Shown here piece after piece: positions 1-7,769 of a DNA stretch of 19,528 bases. Under the pieces are notes generated by a model. That model saw only the letters and a program-made list of their open reading frames with translations, was not told the origin of the DNA and made no database searches. The DNA comes from Acidobacteriota bacterium. Lineage in GTDB: Bacteria; Acidobacteriota; UBA890. The translations under genes and the position numbers were made by a program. The stretch is from positions 1-19,528 of the forward strand of contig JADFNY010000007.1 of assembly GCA_022563115.1 (NCBI GenBank). The letters are read 5' to 3'. Numbering within the stretch: position 1 is the stretch's first letter; every line of letters starts with the position of its first letter.

Positions 1-1
1 C

Positions 2-817
2 AGGGTCCGCCTGTCGGGCGACGACGGTTTCAGCCTCATCGAATTGATCGTCGCCGGCCTCATCTCTCTGTTTGTCGTCGGTGGTGTGATGACGATGCTC
101 GTCAGCATCAACGACATCAACAGAGATACGCAGCAGTTGATCGACTCCCAGCAATCTGTTCGGATCGCATTGGACCAGATCCAGCGCGACGTGCAGATCG
201 CCGGGGTCGGCCTTCTGTGGTTGCTGCCGCCGACGCCGGTGATCATCCCGCGTGCCGACGGCGGCATCGATATCCGTCAGAACCAGGGTGGCCTCATGGC
301 GGGTCTGATCGCCGACATGGGAAGCGGTACGGACGACTTCACGGTCGACGACGTCACCGGGTTCTCGCCCGGCATGCAGGTCGCGGTCTACGACGCCGGC
401 GGGTCGATCGACTTCGTTACCATCATTGCAGTGGACACCAACAACGACCGCCTGAGCCACGACGGCGCCTCGAAGGCGTACACGGTGGCCGACGGAACCG
501 CGGTCGCCCGAATCCTGACGATTAGCTACTACCTGCAGCAAATCGACGGCGTGTGGACAATGGTGCGCGAAAAAGACGGCGCCAACACTGCGACGATTGC
601 GGCCAACATCGTGGTGGCTGGCACCAGCATCCTCTACTGGGATGACTCGCTGCCGTCCGTCCTGTTCAACCCGAACACGAACTCGCTGCAGCTGCGCATC
701 AGGACGATCGAGGTCACGCTGGAGATTGAGACTGTTGACACGATGTTGAACTCGAACATCCGGCGCTCTTCAACCCTGACGACGCGGATCACCCCGCGTG
801 CCATGGTGCTGTCGTGA
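2..817 (+). CDS. PilW-like type IV minor prepilin, 5' truncated
   Basis: A minor pseudopilin of the type IV pilus, expected in the inner membrane and, after processing, in the pilus tip or priming complex. The frame is open from the left window edge, and its first visible codons give the class III prepilin motif GFSLIELIVA at about positions 26-55, so the true start lies upstream of the window. Cleavage is expected between G and F; Glu at +5 is present. The hydrophobic helix follows, then a typical PilW stretch (RIALDQIQRDVQIAG). The remaining ~200 residues are a beta-rich globular domain. The stop overlaps a GTG in the next gene's frame, but that gene's ribosome site points to a later start. 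PilX-like and PilV-like genes follow on the same strand, which supports an operon. The family call is confident; PilW over another PilW/GspJ-type pseudopilin is inference from length and neighbours. Confidence 0.88.
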   Translation, partial: RVRLSGDDGFSLIELIVAGLISLFVVGGVMTMLVSINDINRDTQQLIDSQQSVRIALDQIQRDVQIAGVGLLWLLPPTPVIIPRADGGIDIRQNQGGLMAGLIADMGSGTDDFTVDDVTGFSPGMQVAVYDAGGSIDFVTIIAVDTNNDRLSHDGASKAYTVADGTAVARILTISYYLQQIDGVWTMVREKDGANTATIAANIVVAGTSILYWDDSLPSVLFNPNTNSLQLRIRTIEVTLEIETVDTMLNSNIRRSSTLTTRITPRAMVLS

Positions 818-852
818 GCGCCGCCAAGTGCCGTCCGAAGAGGAGGTTTGCG

Positions 853-2649
853 ATGAAAAGAACGAACCAAGAACCTCAAAGCACCTGGCGCGCCGGCAAG
901 TCCTGGCGTGGCGAAGAGGGCATGGCGCTGTTGATCACCATGTTGGCCCTCTTCATGATCGCTTTGACCGGCATGGTCATCGCCCGCATCGCGGCCACCG
1001 AGATCGAGTTGACAGGTCACTACCGCAGTGCCAGCCAGGCTTTTTTCGCCGCCGATGGCGGCGCCGAGTACGGCCTGAACGAGCTGTTGACCATGGGGCG
1101 CAGCATGTCGAGCCATCCGACCAGCGGCGACCTTTCGTCGATCACTGTACCGCCGCTGTCGGATAGCAACTTCACCACGTTCACGATCGTTCCGACCGGC
1201 GCCCTGACGCTTGCACCCCTGACAAGCGGCTATTTCCAGGGCCTGACCGCGAGCACTCAAGACTACCTCGTGATGGCAACCGCGGAGACCGTAGCGGTTC
1301 CGATCGGCACCTCGACGGTGACGATGAAGGCGGCCTTCGACATCATCCCAATCTTCCAGTTCGCCATTTTCTACGAGGAAGACCTCGAGTTGCTCCCCGG
1401 ACCGAACATGTGGTTGTCCGGCCGCGTGCACAGCAACCAGAGCATCTACATCGACTGCGGCAACACGCTGACGGTCGACGCCGTGATGACGGCGGCAGGC
1501 GATATTTTCAACTTCCGCAAGAACAACGGCGGCACCAGCGCCGGTGACGTCGAGATCCGCGACTCGAATGGAAACTTCCAGGGGATGTCGGGGCTCGACT
1601 CCAGCAGCCCGACCTGGCACGACGATGCGCTCGACCGCTGGCACGGCAACGTGCGGAGCTCCGATCACGGCATCGAGCGGCTGAACATGACCATCGACGA
1701 TCCGACCAATCCGCGAATGATCATCGAGCCCGGCCTATCGACCGATACCCAAGCTCAGCAGGACGGCAAGATGTATTACGAAGCCGACTTGAGGATCATC
1801 AACGGAAAGGCCTACAACAACAACGGCAACATCGTATCGGTGATCGATCCGAACACCGGCACCAGCGCCATCGAGCAGACGGATTTCTGGGACCCGCGTG
1901 AGCAGCGCTTTATCCTGGCGACCAAGATCGACATGGCGAAGCTCGGCCGCAGCCCGGGTTGGCCGAACAACGGCATCATCTATGCTGGCGGCTTCATGCC
2001 TGGCGTGGACTTTGCCGACTGGGACAACCCGCCCCCCTGGTCGGGCGGCGGATACACGCCGCCCTGGAGCAACGGCGGGCAGCTGAGCCATTTCGGCATC
2101 ATGCTGCATAATGGTAGCGAGCTGGCAGCCGCCGCGACGGTCGTCAGCGCCAACCCGATCTACCTCCAAGGCAACTACAACAACGTCAACAAAGTCGGCG
2201 CCGCGGTCATTGCCGACGCCATCACGATCCTGTCGAACCGATGGGGCGACGTGAACGGCGATGGCGACACCACCGACGGCGGTGACGGTGATCTCGCCTA
2301 CAGCCAGCTATCGATGAACGGTCGCAACGCCTGGAGCACCACGGTCAACGCCGCGCTCATGCTCGGCAACACCGATACGGTGCCCGGCGTTGTGTACAAC
2401 GGCGGCGTCGAGAACGTGCTGCGGTTTATCGAACGTTGGAGCGGCGACACGCTGACCTACCTGGGAAGCATCGTCGACCTGTGGAACTCGGAAATCGCAG
2501 TCGGCGCTTGGGGTTACGGCAACCCGATCTATACGGCGCCCATTCGTAACTGGGGGTTTGATACCGATTTCCTGGATCCGGCGAACCTGCCTCCCGGCAC
2601 GCCGAACGTCTACATGATTCGTGTGCTGGGTTGGGATCGCTCCCAGTAG
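853..2649 (+). CDS. PilX-like type IV pilus assembly protein with Ca-loop-like motif
   Basis: A large (598 aa) pilus-associated protein of the PilX type. The start is ATG 853, because AGGAGG at 841-846 sits 6 nt upstream; the frame stays open back to GTG 814, but that start has no ribosome site. Residues 20-44 are GEEGMALLITM followed by a hydrophobic helix, then the PilX-type AFFAADGGAEYG segment at about 70 residues. Glu+5 of classical pilins is absent, as is usual in PilX. The rest is a long extracellular region with many Asn/Gly/Trp-rich stretches. An Asp/Asn-rich loop from Asp466 (DVNGDGDTTDGGDGD) resembles EF-hand or dockerin calcium loops. It is much longer than the ~200 aa PilX of gammaproteobacteria, which suggests an added surface domain. 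It lies 35 nt after the PilW-like stop and is probably cotranscribed. Confidence 0.85.
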   Translation: MKRTNQEPQSTWRAGKSWRGEEGMALLITMLALFMIALTGMVIARIAATEIELTGHYRSASQAFFAADGGAEYGLNELLTMGRSMSSHPTSGDLSSITVPPLSDSNFTTFTIVPTGALTLAPLTSGYFQGLTASTQDYLVMATAETVAVPIGTSTVTMKAAFDIIPIFQFAIFYEEDLELLPGPNMWLSGRVHSNQSIYIDCGNTLTVDAVMTAAGDIFNFRKNNGGTSAGDVEIRDSNGNFQGMSGLDSSSPTWHDDALDRWHGNVRSSDHGIERLNMTIDDPTNPRMIIEPGLSTDTQAQQDGKMYYEADLRIINGKAYNNNGNIVSVIDPNTGTSAIEQTDFWDPREQRFILATKIDMAKLGRSPGWPNNGIIYAGGFMPGVDFADWDNPPPWSGGGYTPPWSNGGQLSHFGIMLHNGSELAAAATVVSANPIYLQGNYNNVNKVGAAVIADAITILSNRWGDVNGDGDTTDGGDGDLAYSQLSMNGRNAWSTTVNAALMLGNTDTVPGVVYNGGVENVLRFIERWSGDTLTYLGSIVDLWNSEIAVGAWGYGNPIYTAPIRNWGFDTDFLDPANLPPGTPNVYMIRVLGWDRSQ

Positions 2650-2738
2650 GGATCCGGAGGAAGCCTGTTCGCGGCACCGGCTGTACGTGGTAGTGAATGG
2701 GGAGCCCGGTTGCGGCCCCGCGGAGGAATGAACGCGTG

Positions 2739-3149
2739 ATGAACAGCACAAACCATTCGGGCTTCTCCCTGATCGAGGTGCTGGTCGCGACCTTCCTGGT
2801 CGGCCTCATTGCGCTCGCCGTCGCTCCGATGATGCTGATGGCGGTTCAGACCTCCGCCATCGCGCAGGAAATGACCGAGCTCACGACCGCCGGAACGGCG
2901 CAGATGGAGATCCTTCGCGCGCTGGCGTTCAGCGACGGGCAGCTGACGGCGGGCGGCTCGATCACCGCATCGAATGCGGGCTACTCGCTCGATCCGTTCA
3001 ACGGTGACCCCGACCGCTACGTCCGCTGGCAGATCATCGACGAGAATGCTACCCGCAAGCGGATCACGCTGGTGGTCGGTGTGCGAGAATCTATCTGGGG
3101 CAACCCGCGCGAGCTCACCATAGAAACCTTTCGTACGGACCTGCAGTAG
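2739..3149 (+). CDS. PilV-like type IV minor prepilin
   Basis: A small (136 aa) prepilin. The leader is MNSTNHSG followed by FSLIEVLVATFLVGLIALAV, the prepilin peptidase site and N-terminal helix; cleavage is expected after Gly8 and Glu+5 is present. The start is ATG 2739, or the adjacent in-frame GTG 2736; GGAGG at 2722-2726 serves either. A longer frame to ATG 2697 would put an implausible 14-residue extension before the leader. The C-terminal ~100 residues are a compact beta domain that includes DRYVRWQI and RKRITLVVGV. PilV-like is preferred because of the SLIEVLVA leader and the length. It ends the pilin cluster: no PilY1 gene follows, and the next gene is on the opposite strand. Confidence 0.85.
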   Translation: MNSTNHSGFSLIEVLVATFLVGLIALAVAPMMLMAVQTSAIAQEMTELTTAGTAQMEILRALAFSDGQLTAGGSITASNAGYSLDPFNGDPDRYVRWQIIDENATRKRITLVVGVRESIWGNPRELTIETFRTDLQ

Positions 3150-3204
3150 CCTGGAGAAACCGGAACCGCCCGGGTGCCCACCACCTCAGCCAGAGCCCAC
3201 ATCG

Positions 3205-3247
3205 GACACCCCCGCCCGCAAGCCGGTAAGCCATCAGTGGGTGTCTT
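3205..3247 (+). terminator. possible terminator after the pilin operon
   Basis: GACACCC at 3205-3211 pairs perfectly with GGGTGTC at 3239-3245, followed by only two T. The loop is long (27 nt), so this is a weak candidate. It lies between the convergent PilV-like gene and the minus-strand gene ending at 3266. Nothing else is visible in 3150-3265. Confidence 0.25.
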
Positions 3248-3265
3248 GCCGACCAAGGGGTCTGC

Positions 3266-3661
3266 TCAGCTCCAGGGGTTTCCTAGTTCCCAGGCCCGCA
3301 TGGCGTAGGCAATCCCGGTCTTGGTGTCCTTGCCACCCTTCTCCTTCAGAATCTCGCTGTAGGTTTTGGAAACCAAGAATCTGTCTCCATCGACAACCAA
3401 GCAAGCTGGGATGTCCTCATCGATCACGCGGATGTCGGCGTCGAGATTGATGTCCAAAACTTCCCTCAGGTAGTAGCGAAATTCTTTGTGCCCTTTCTTC
3501 TCCAGCGTGATCCTGGGGAAGAGAATCTTTAGGTCGATCGGCGGCAGGAAACAGAACAGCTCGCCGATGAGATCATCATCGATCCAGGGGGCCAGGATGA
3601 GCACCGATCGCTCCGCTTTATCCATGATGGCGGGCCAGGTTTCTCGCTTCATTACCTCCAT
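3266..3661 (-). CDS. hypothetical protein, possible PLD-like fold
   Basis: A 131-residue protein I do not recognise with certainty. The start is ATG 3661, with AGAGGTG a few bases upstream; the frame extends to TTG 3691 without a better ribosome site. The pattern AERSVLILAPWIDDDLI, a central LKILFPRI strand, and DIPACLVVDGDRFLVSKTYSE is reminiscent of one half of a phospholipase D-like domain (strand, PW-D, then a DG strand near the HKD position). The HKD motif itself is absent, so catalysis is unlikely. The base composition looks less GC-rich than in its neighbours, which may mean recent arrival. It lies downstream of a gene remnant on the same strand. No signal peptide or membrane segment is visible. 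The coding call is moderately confident; the fold is tentative. Confidence 0.6.
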   Translation of the reverse strand: MEVMKRETWPAIMDKAERSVLILAPWIDDDLIGELFCFLPPIDLKILFPRITLEKKGHKEFRYYLREVLDINLDADIRVIDEDIPACLVVDGDRFLVSKTYSEILKEKGGKDTKTGIAYAMRAWELGNPWS

Positions 3662-3725
3662 ACGTTCACCTCTCTGTGGCTCGCTTCCCAAAGGAGATCG
3701 CCTTTGATCCAGGCGAGCGGCGCGG

Positions 3726-3905
3726 TCAGGACGCGGGAGCGACCGTCGGTGGCTCGTCGCTGTTGAAGATCAACAGCGCACATTTCCAGGAGCCGTCGGG
3801 CTGCTTCTTCCAAGCCGCAACCCACTTTACCGGAACGGTGACCGGATTGCCCCGCTCCTTCAACTCCTCGAACCAGTTGAGGACGACGCGGACGTTCGAT
3901 CCCGC
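3726..3905 (-). pseudogene. chimeric remnant: TolB-propeller tail joined to DUF4440-like tail
   Basis: In one minus-strand frame this stretch reads NVRVVLNWFEELKERG, then continues without a break into VKWVAAWKKQPDGSWKCALL-IFNSDEP and a TGA. The first part is the C-terminal signature of WD40/TolB-propeller proteins (often fused to Ser/Thr kinases) in Acidobacteriota. The second part looks like the last strands of a DUF4440/SnoaL-like protein. There is no credible start: upstream the frame only shadows the sulfatase-fold gene, which is in another frame. I read it as the fused ends of two lost genes. An expressed short peptide is less likely. Confidence 0.6.
3851..3887 (-). repeat. TolB-tail repeat, left copy (inverted relative to 12692-12731)
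   Basis: Read on the minus strand, this 37-nt stretch matches 12692-12731 on the plus strand almost base for base, apart from a 3-nt AAC insertion and one mismatch in the right copy. Both encode VVLN(N)WFEELK. The copies are in opposite orientation about 8.8 kb apart and flank the PadR-permease-lipoprotein block. Shared protein-family ancestry may explain the match without any mobile event. Confidence 0.6.
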
Positions 3906-3906
3906 C

Positions 3907-6405
3907 TCATTGGATGTAGCCCAGCGCCCGAAGAGTCCGAAGCTGCTCGGGGGTGTACGGCGACTCCTCGCCCGGGGTGAACTGCTGCGCCAGGGCTCGA
4001 TTCGCCTTGAGCTGCGCCTCGAGCAACGTCTGGTAGTACGCGACCCGATCGGGGTGCTCGTCGTGGACGGAGCGGGCCATGAAGGGATCCGCCTGTCGAT
4101 CCCAGAGGAGGAGCTTCTCCGTGCGCTGGGCGTGATCACTCATGCCGTCCCCGTACCGGGGCAGGGACTCTTGCGGGATCGCACGCTGGTCCTGAAGCAG
4201 CAGGGAGGCGGCCCAGCGGCCGTCGATCACTCCGATTGTGCCCACGAGCGAACTGTTCTCGCTCTCCTGTCCGAGCTTCTCGATGAAGACCGGTCTTGGC
4301 GCGAGCTCGGAGATCTCGCCGCGGAGGAGCGGGGCAAGTGATCGACCCTGCTGAACCTCCAGAGGCGCTAACCCGACCAGGTCGAGAAGTGTGGGCATCA
4401 CGTCGATCATCGAGACCGGTGTGGCGACCCTCCGGCCACCGACGATCCGCCCGGGGGCGACGAACAAGAGCGGCACGCGGATGGCGTACGGGTGGACGAT
4501 GGGCGCCTCGAAGTCCATGCCCGGCATGAAGCGGTGGCTGCCGGCGGGATATCCGTGATCCGATGCGATGACCAGGATGGTGTTGTCCCACTGGCCGGAA
4601 GCCTTGAGGCGATCGACCAGCCGGCGCAGGTGATGATCCTGATGCGCCATCCCTTCGTCGTAGAGGGCCTGCTGGGCCAGAGCGTGTTGCTCCACGGTGA
4701 TTCCGACGGCCTCGTAGTTCTCGGGCCGCTCGAACCAACCACCGGGCACCTCACCCAGCGCATCGTCCCACTCGATGTAGCGCGCCCTGCGCTCTGGATC
4801 GATGAAGAGTCCCGCGAAGGGGGCCATTGGACGAAACGGCTCGTGGACGTCGGTCGTCTGGAAGTGGGCCCAGTACGGCTGGCCGGGATAGGTCTCTCGC
4901 CACTTGAAGAACGAGTCGTGCAGGAACTCGGACGACGTGGCTTGCACCTCGACGTCCTCGACCCTCACGAAGTCCACTCCGTGCTCCAGACCCGACATCG
5001 TCACGGCGAAGGGGTTCGATGTGAAGACGCCGGTCTGGTACGCGGCCGCACTGAACTTTTCGGCCATCGTCGGCACGCCTTCGGGGACTTGGTCCGTATA
5101 GCTACGGTAGGGACTCATCGCGCTGTACATGAGCGATGTCATGAACGAGGGCGTGGAGGTCTTGGTCCACGTCGCGTTGCTGTAGGCCTGCTCGAAGACC
5201 ACCGCTTCGCGCGCCAGTTCCTCCAAGAACGGGGTCGTGCGCCGGTTGTAGTGATAGGCGCTCATCCAGTCGGCGCCCGCGCTATCGATGACGTAGAAAA
5301 CCACGTTGGCGCGCGTGCCCTTCCCGGCGAGCCTGCCCACTACCGCGTTGCCGCTCAACGTCGGAGCGCCCCAGAAGCTCACGGCTCCCGGCGTGGACCC
5401 CTCTGTCTCGAGGGTGAGGTCGACGATATGACCTGAGAACGCCGACAGATCGACAGAGCGCTGTGTCCATTCCGGTCCGGCCACCCGTTCCTCCAGCATC
5501 ACCTCAGGCTCCCGCCCCGCGTCCGCCACCGCGACTCTAAAGACGATGGGGTCCTCCTCGTGAAAGGCGGCCAGGCCAATGTCGAGGCGTCCCTGCTTCG
5601 GAACGCGCACACGCCACTCGAGTCGGGATGGGGCATGCGTGTAGAGCGCGCGCCGGATCCCGTCGCGTCGCTCCACCGTGCCGACTCCGGTTCGTGCCGA
5701 ACTGAACGCTTCAGCCTTGGGGGTCGCGGTTACGGAGACGATCTCGACCGTCAGCGGGTTGTCCGCCCAGAGGCCGATCACCAGCTGCTGCCAGGGATAC
5801 TCCCACTCGCTCCTGGTAAAGGGCCAACGGCCTCGACCCGTGCTCACCACCGGGAAGGCGTACGAATGGACCCGGTTGTCTGCAAGGAGGGCGGCTGACT
5901 CTCCTCCGTGCTGAACGACGGCGTCCACCTTGGGGTTGTAATCCACGAGGTTGTACGCGATCGCCATGGTTCCTGCGTCCGAGCTGCGAGCCTGGATGCT
6001 CACCTCGGCCCAGTCCTCGCGCTGCCAGTTCGGAAGCTCCAACACGACGAGAGCGCGTCGCGCGGGTAGCGGAGCCCAGTTGGATCCACCGCCTTTCTGA
6101 CCGACGGTTCCCTCGTCGAGAGTAACCCGGAGAACCCCACCGACGCGCTCGGCTTTCGCGGCCCTCCGTCCAGGCCAAGGCGTGACGCTCACCACCGATT
6201 CCGGATTGTCGAATTGCCACGTCACGGGCCGCAGCCGATCCTCCGGGACCTCGGAACCCGAAACGATGGCCTTGGCGAGGTGATCCTCCAGATGGAGAGG
6301 AGCCAGGTCCCCGTGAAGCACGCGTCCGTCGCCCGCCTCGTCGCAAGAAGCGAGGCCAGCGAACAGCAAAAGCGCGCCCGCGCCCGACTGGGACAGGGAT
6401 CTCAC
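3907..6405 (-). CDS. sulfatase/alkaline-phosphatase-superfamily lipoprotein (paralogue 2)
   Basis: An 832-residue exported hydrolase of the sulfatase-like superfamily. The start is GTG 6405, which overlaps the upstream TGA (GTGA). This puts a lipoprotein signal at the N terminus (ALLLFAGLASC, lipid Cys21); the longer frame to 6576 only shadows the upstream gene. Residues ~30-350 form a beta-sandwich-rich region. The catalytic domain starts near 365: FYVIDSAGADW with metal ligand Asp374, then SNATWTKTSTPSFMTSL, where Thr414 takes the nucleophile position; later Asp616-His617 (SDHG) and SMIDVMPTLLDL. The C-terminal LRALGYI tail is common in this family. The C/S-x-P-S-R signature for formylglycine is absent, so a phosphoesterase or phosphotransferase role is as likely as a sulfatase one. 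Substrate unknown. It is cotranscribed with, and paralogous to, the gene just upstream. Confidence 0.88.
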   Translation of the reverse strand: MRSLSQSGAGALLLFAGLASCDEAGDGRVLHGDLAPLHLEDHLAKAIVSGSEVPEDRLRPVTWQFDNPESVVSVTPWPGRRAAKAERVGGVLRVTLDEGTVGQKGGGSNWAPLPARRALVVLELPNWQREDWAEVSIQARSSDAGTMAIAYNLVDYNPKVDAVVQHGGESAALLADNRVHSYAFPVVSTGRGRWPFTRSEWEYPWQQLVIGLWADNPLTVEIVSVTATPKAEAFSSARTGVGTVERRDGIRRALYTHAPSRLEWRVRVPKQGRLDIGLAAFHEEDPIVFRVAVADAGREPEVMLEERVAGPEWTQRSVDLSAFSGHIVDLTLETEGSTPGAVSFWGAPTLSGNAVVGRLAGKGTRANVVFYVIDSAGADWMSAYHYNRRTTPFLEELAREAVVFEQAYSNATWTKTSTPSFMTSLMYSAMSPYRSYTDQVPEGVPTMAEKFSAAAYQTGVFTSNPFAVTMSGLEHGVDFVRVEDVEVQATSSEFLHDSFFKWRETYPGQPYWAHFQTTDVHEPFRPMAPFAGLFIDPERRARYIEWDDALGEVPGGWFERPENYEAVGITVEQHALAQQALYDEGMAHQDHHLRRLVDRLKASGQWDNTILVIASDHGYPAGSHRFMPGMDFEAPIVHPYAIRVPLLFVAPGRIVGGRRVATPVSMIDVMPTLLDLVGLAPLEVQQGRSLAPLLRGEISELAPRPVFIEKLGQESENSSLVGTIGVIDGRWAASLLLQDQRAIPQESLPRYGDGMSDHAQRTEKLLLWDRQADPFMARSVHDEHPDRVAYYQTLLEAQLKANRALAQQFTPGEESPYTPEQLRTLRALGYIQ

Positions 6406-7751
6406 TGGATGTAGCCCAGCGCCCGCAGGGTCCGGAGCTGCTCGGGGGTCAGTACCACGTCGCTCGACCGTGTGAACTGCTGCGCCAGCAACTGGTGCGC
6501 CTTCCACTGCGCCTCGAGGAACTCGGTGTACTTCTTCACCAGGTCGGGCCGCTCCTCGTGCAGGCTGGTTAAGCACTGGGGATCGTTCCAGAGGTCATAC
6601 AACAGCACGGGGACGGGGCGCTGCCGCTCTGGCGGTCGCTCCGGGTCGGGGTTGATTTCCAGCGATGCACCCCAGCGGCCATCGATCACCTCGATCTGAC
6701 CCCTCAGCTCGCCGGTCTCCCCGTCGACCTCAAACTCGTCGAGGATCGCCGGCCGCGGGTCCCAGCCTTCCTCGCCCAGCAGCAATGGCGCCAGTGACTG
6801 ACCCTGCATGGTGTCGGGCATTGGCAGTCTAACCAGGTCGAGGATGGTGGGTAACACATCGATCATCGACACCGGGTCGCTGAAACGCTGCCCCGGGGCG
6901 ATGCGCTCCGGCCAGACGACGATCAACGGGACGCGGGTGTAGTAGCTCCTCAACATCGGCCACCAGTCCGGTGGCAGCGAATCAAGGAGTCCGAGGCCCT
7001 GCTGGCTGTGGCTGCCATGGTCGGCAGCAACAATGAACAGTGTGTGCTCCCAGTCGCCCTCGGCCTTCAGGCGTTCCACTAGCTGGCCGATCTGGTAGTC
7101 GTTGTGGGCCAGGTTCTCATCATAAAGACCGCGTCGGGCGTCGTAGTAGGCGAGCCTGCTGATGCCGGTCTTCTCAAAGGCGGAAGAGTAGGCGCCCCTC
7201 TGCCGGTCATCGGGCGAGATGCCACCTGCCGCACTCAGCTGGTGACCCCACTCGTAGTAGGTCTCGCGAAGTTCGGGGTTGGTGAAGAGACCGGCAAACG
7301 GGGCCACGGGGTTGCGCTGATCGTGCCTGACCAGCTCGGCCGACTGGAAGTGGGCCCAGTAGGGCTCACCAGGGTACGCCTCACGCCATCTCCAGAAGTC
7401 CTCGTTCAGCTCCCTGGACGAGGCCGTATAGGGCTCAGCACCGGCCTCCCGCAGCACATCGACTCCGCGATCTAGGCTACTCATTGTGCCGGCGTAGCCA
7501 GAGTAGGTGAATACCCCGGTCTGGTAGCCGGCCCGGTGCAGGTGCTGGGCCATCGTCACGGCCTGGTCAGGCAGCGGATCGGAGTCGCTCTTGAAGCCAC
7601 CCAGCACACTGTGCTGCAGCGAGGTCATGAACGAGGGCGTGGAGACCTTCGTCCAGCTGGAGTTGCTGTAGGCACGCTCGAAGACCGCTCCCTCGGCGGC
7701 CAAGCGCTCCAAGTTTGGAGTCGTGCGCCGGTTGTAACCGTACACACTCAT
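6402..7751 (-). CDS. catalytic C-terminal part of interrupted sulfatase-like lipoprotein (paralogue 1)
   Basis: 449 residues from ATG 7751 that continue, in the same frame, the reading frame broken by TGA at 7767-7769. It aligns from MSVYGYNRRTTPNLE onward with the neighbouring paralogue and keeps WTKVSTPSFMTSL (Thr405 in full-length numbering), AADHG, SMIDVLPTILDL and the final LRALGYIQ. If translated from ATG 7751 it would lack the first metal-binding strand (FYIID), so on its own it is probably not a working enzyme. Nothing else in the frame is broken. The gene is therefore a recent nonsense allele, a sequencing error, or a recoded or reinitiated gene. Its TGA overlaps the GTG start of the downstream paralogue, which indicates translational coupling. 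Confidence 0.8.
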   Translation of the reverse strand: MSVYGYNRRTTPNLERLAAEGAVFERAYSNSSWTKVSTPSFMTSLQHSVLGGFKSDSDPLPDQAVTMAQHLHRAGYQTGVFTYSGYAGTMSSLDRGVDVLREAGAEPYTASSRELNEDFWRWREAYPGEPYWAHFQSAELVRHDQRNPVAPFAGLFTNPELRETYYEWGHQLSAAGGISPDDRQRGAYSSAFEKTGISRLAYYDARRGLYDENLAHNDYQIGQLVERLKAEGDWEHTLFIVAADHGSHSQQGLGLLDSLPPDWWPMLRSYYTRVPLIVVWPERIAPGQRFSDPVSMIDVLPTILDLVRLPMPDTMQGQSLAPLLLGEEGWDPRPAILDEFEVDGETGELRGQIEVIDGRWGASLEINPDPERPPERQRPVPVLLYDLWNDPQCLTSLHEERPDLVKKYTEFLEAQWKAHQLLAQQFTRSSDVVLTPEQLRTLRALGYIQ

Positions 7752-7769
7752 GTAGTCGGCCCCGCCTCA
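7738..7769 (-). other. in-frame TGA with weak downstream stem-loop
   Basis: TGA at 7767-7769 interrupts one continuous frame. Downstream on the minus strand, CCG (7759-7757) can pair with CGG (7740-7738), and UACA with UGUG around a UGAG loop at 7750-7747, about 17 nt after the TGA. This has the size and a loop G of a bacterial SECIS. The stem is short, has a 2x2 internal mismatch and a wobble pair, and could easily be chance. The loop also contains the restart ATG 7751. Confidence 0.2.

Noticed and set aside
634..1668. Minus-strand frame across the PilW/PilX-like genes
   Set aside because: No recognisable domain or ribosome site; the plus strand carries clear pilin motifs.
4492..5436. Plus-strand frame opposite the second sulfatase-like gene
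   Set aside because: An antisense shadow: its sequence mirrors the catalytic domain and has no family-like features of its own.
6406..6576. 57-residue N-terminal extension of the second sulfatase-like gene
   Set aside because: It shadows the upstream paralogue in another frame and would bury the lipoprotein signal; GTG 6405 with the GTGA overlap explains the start better.
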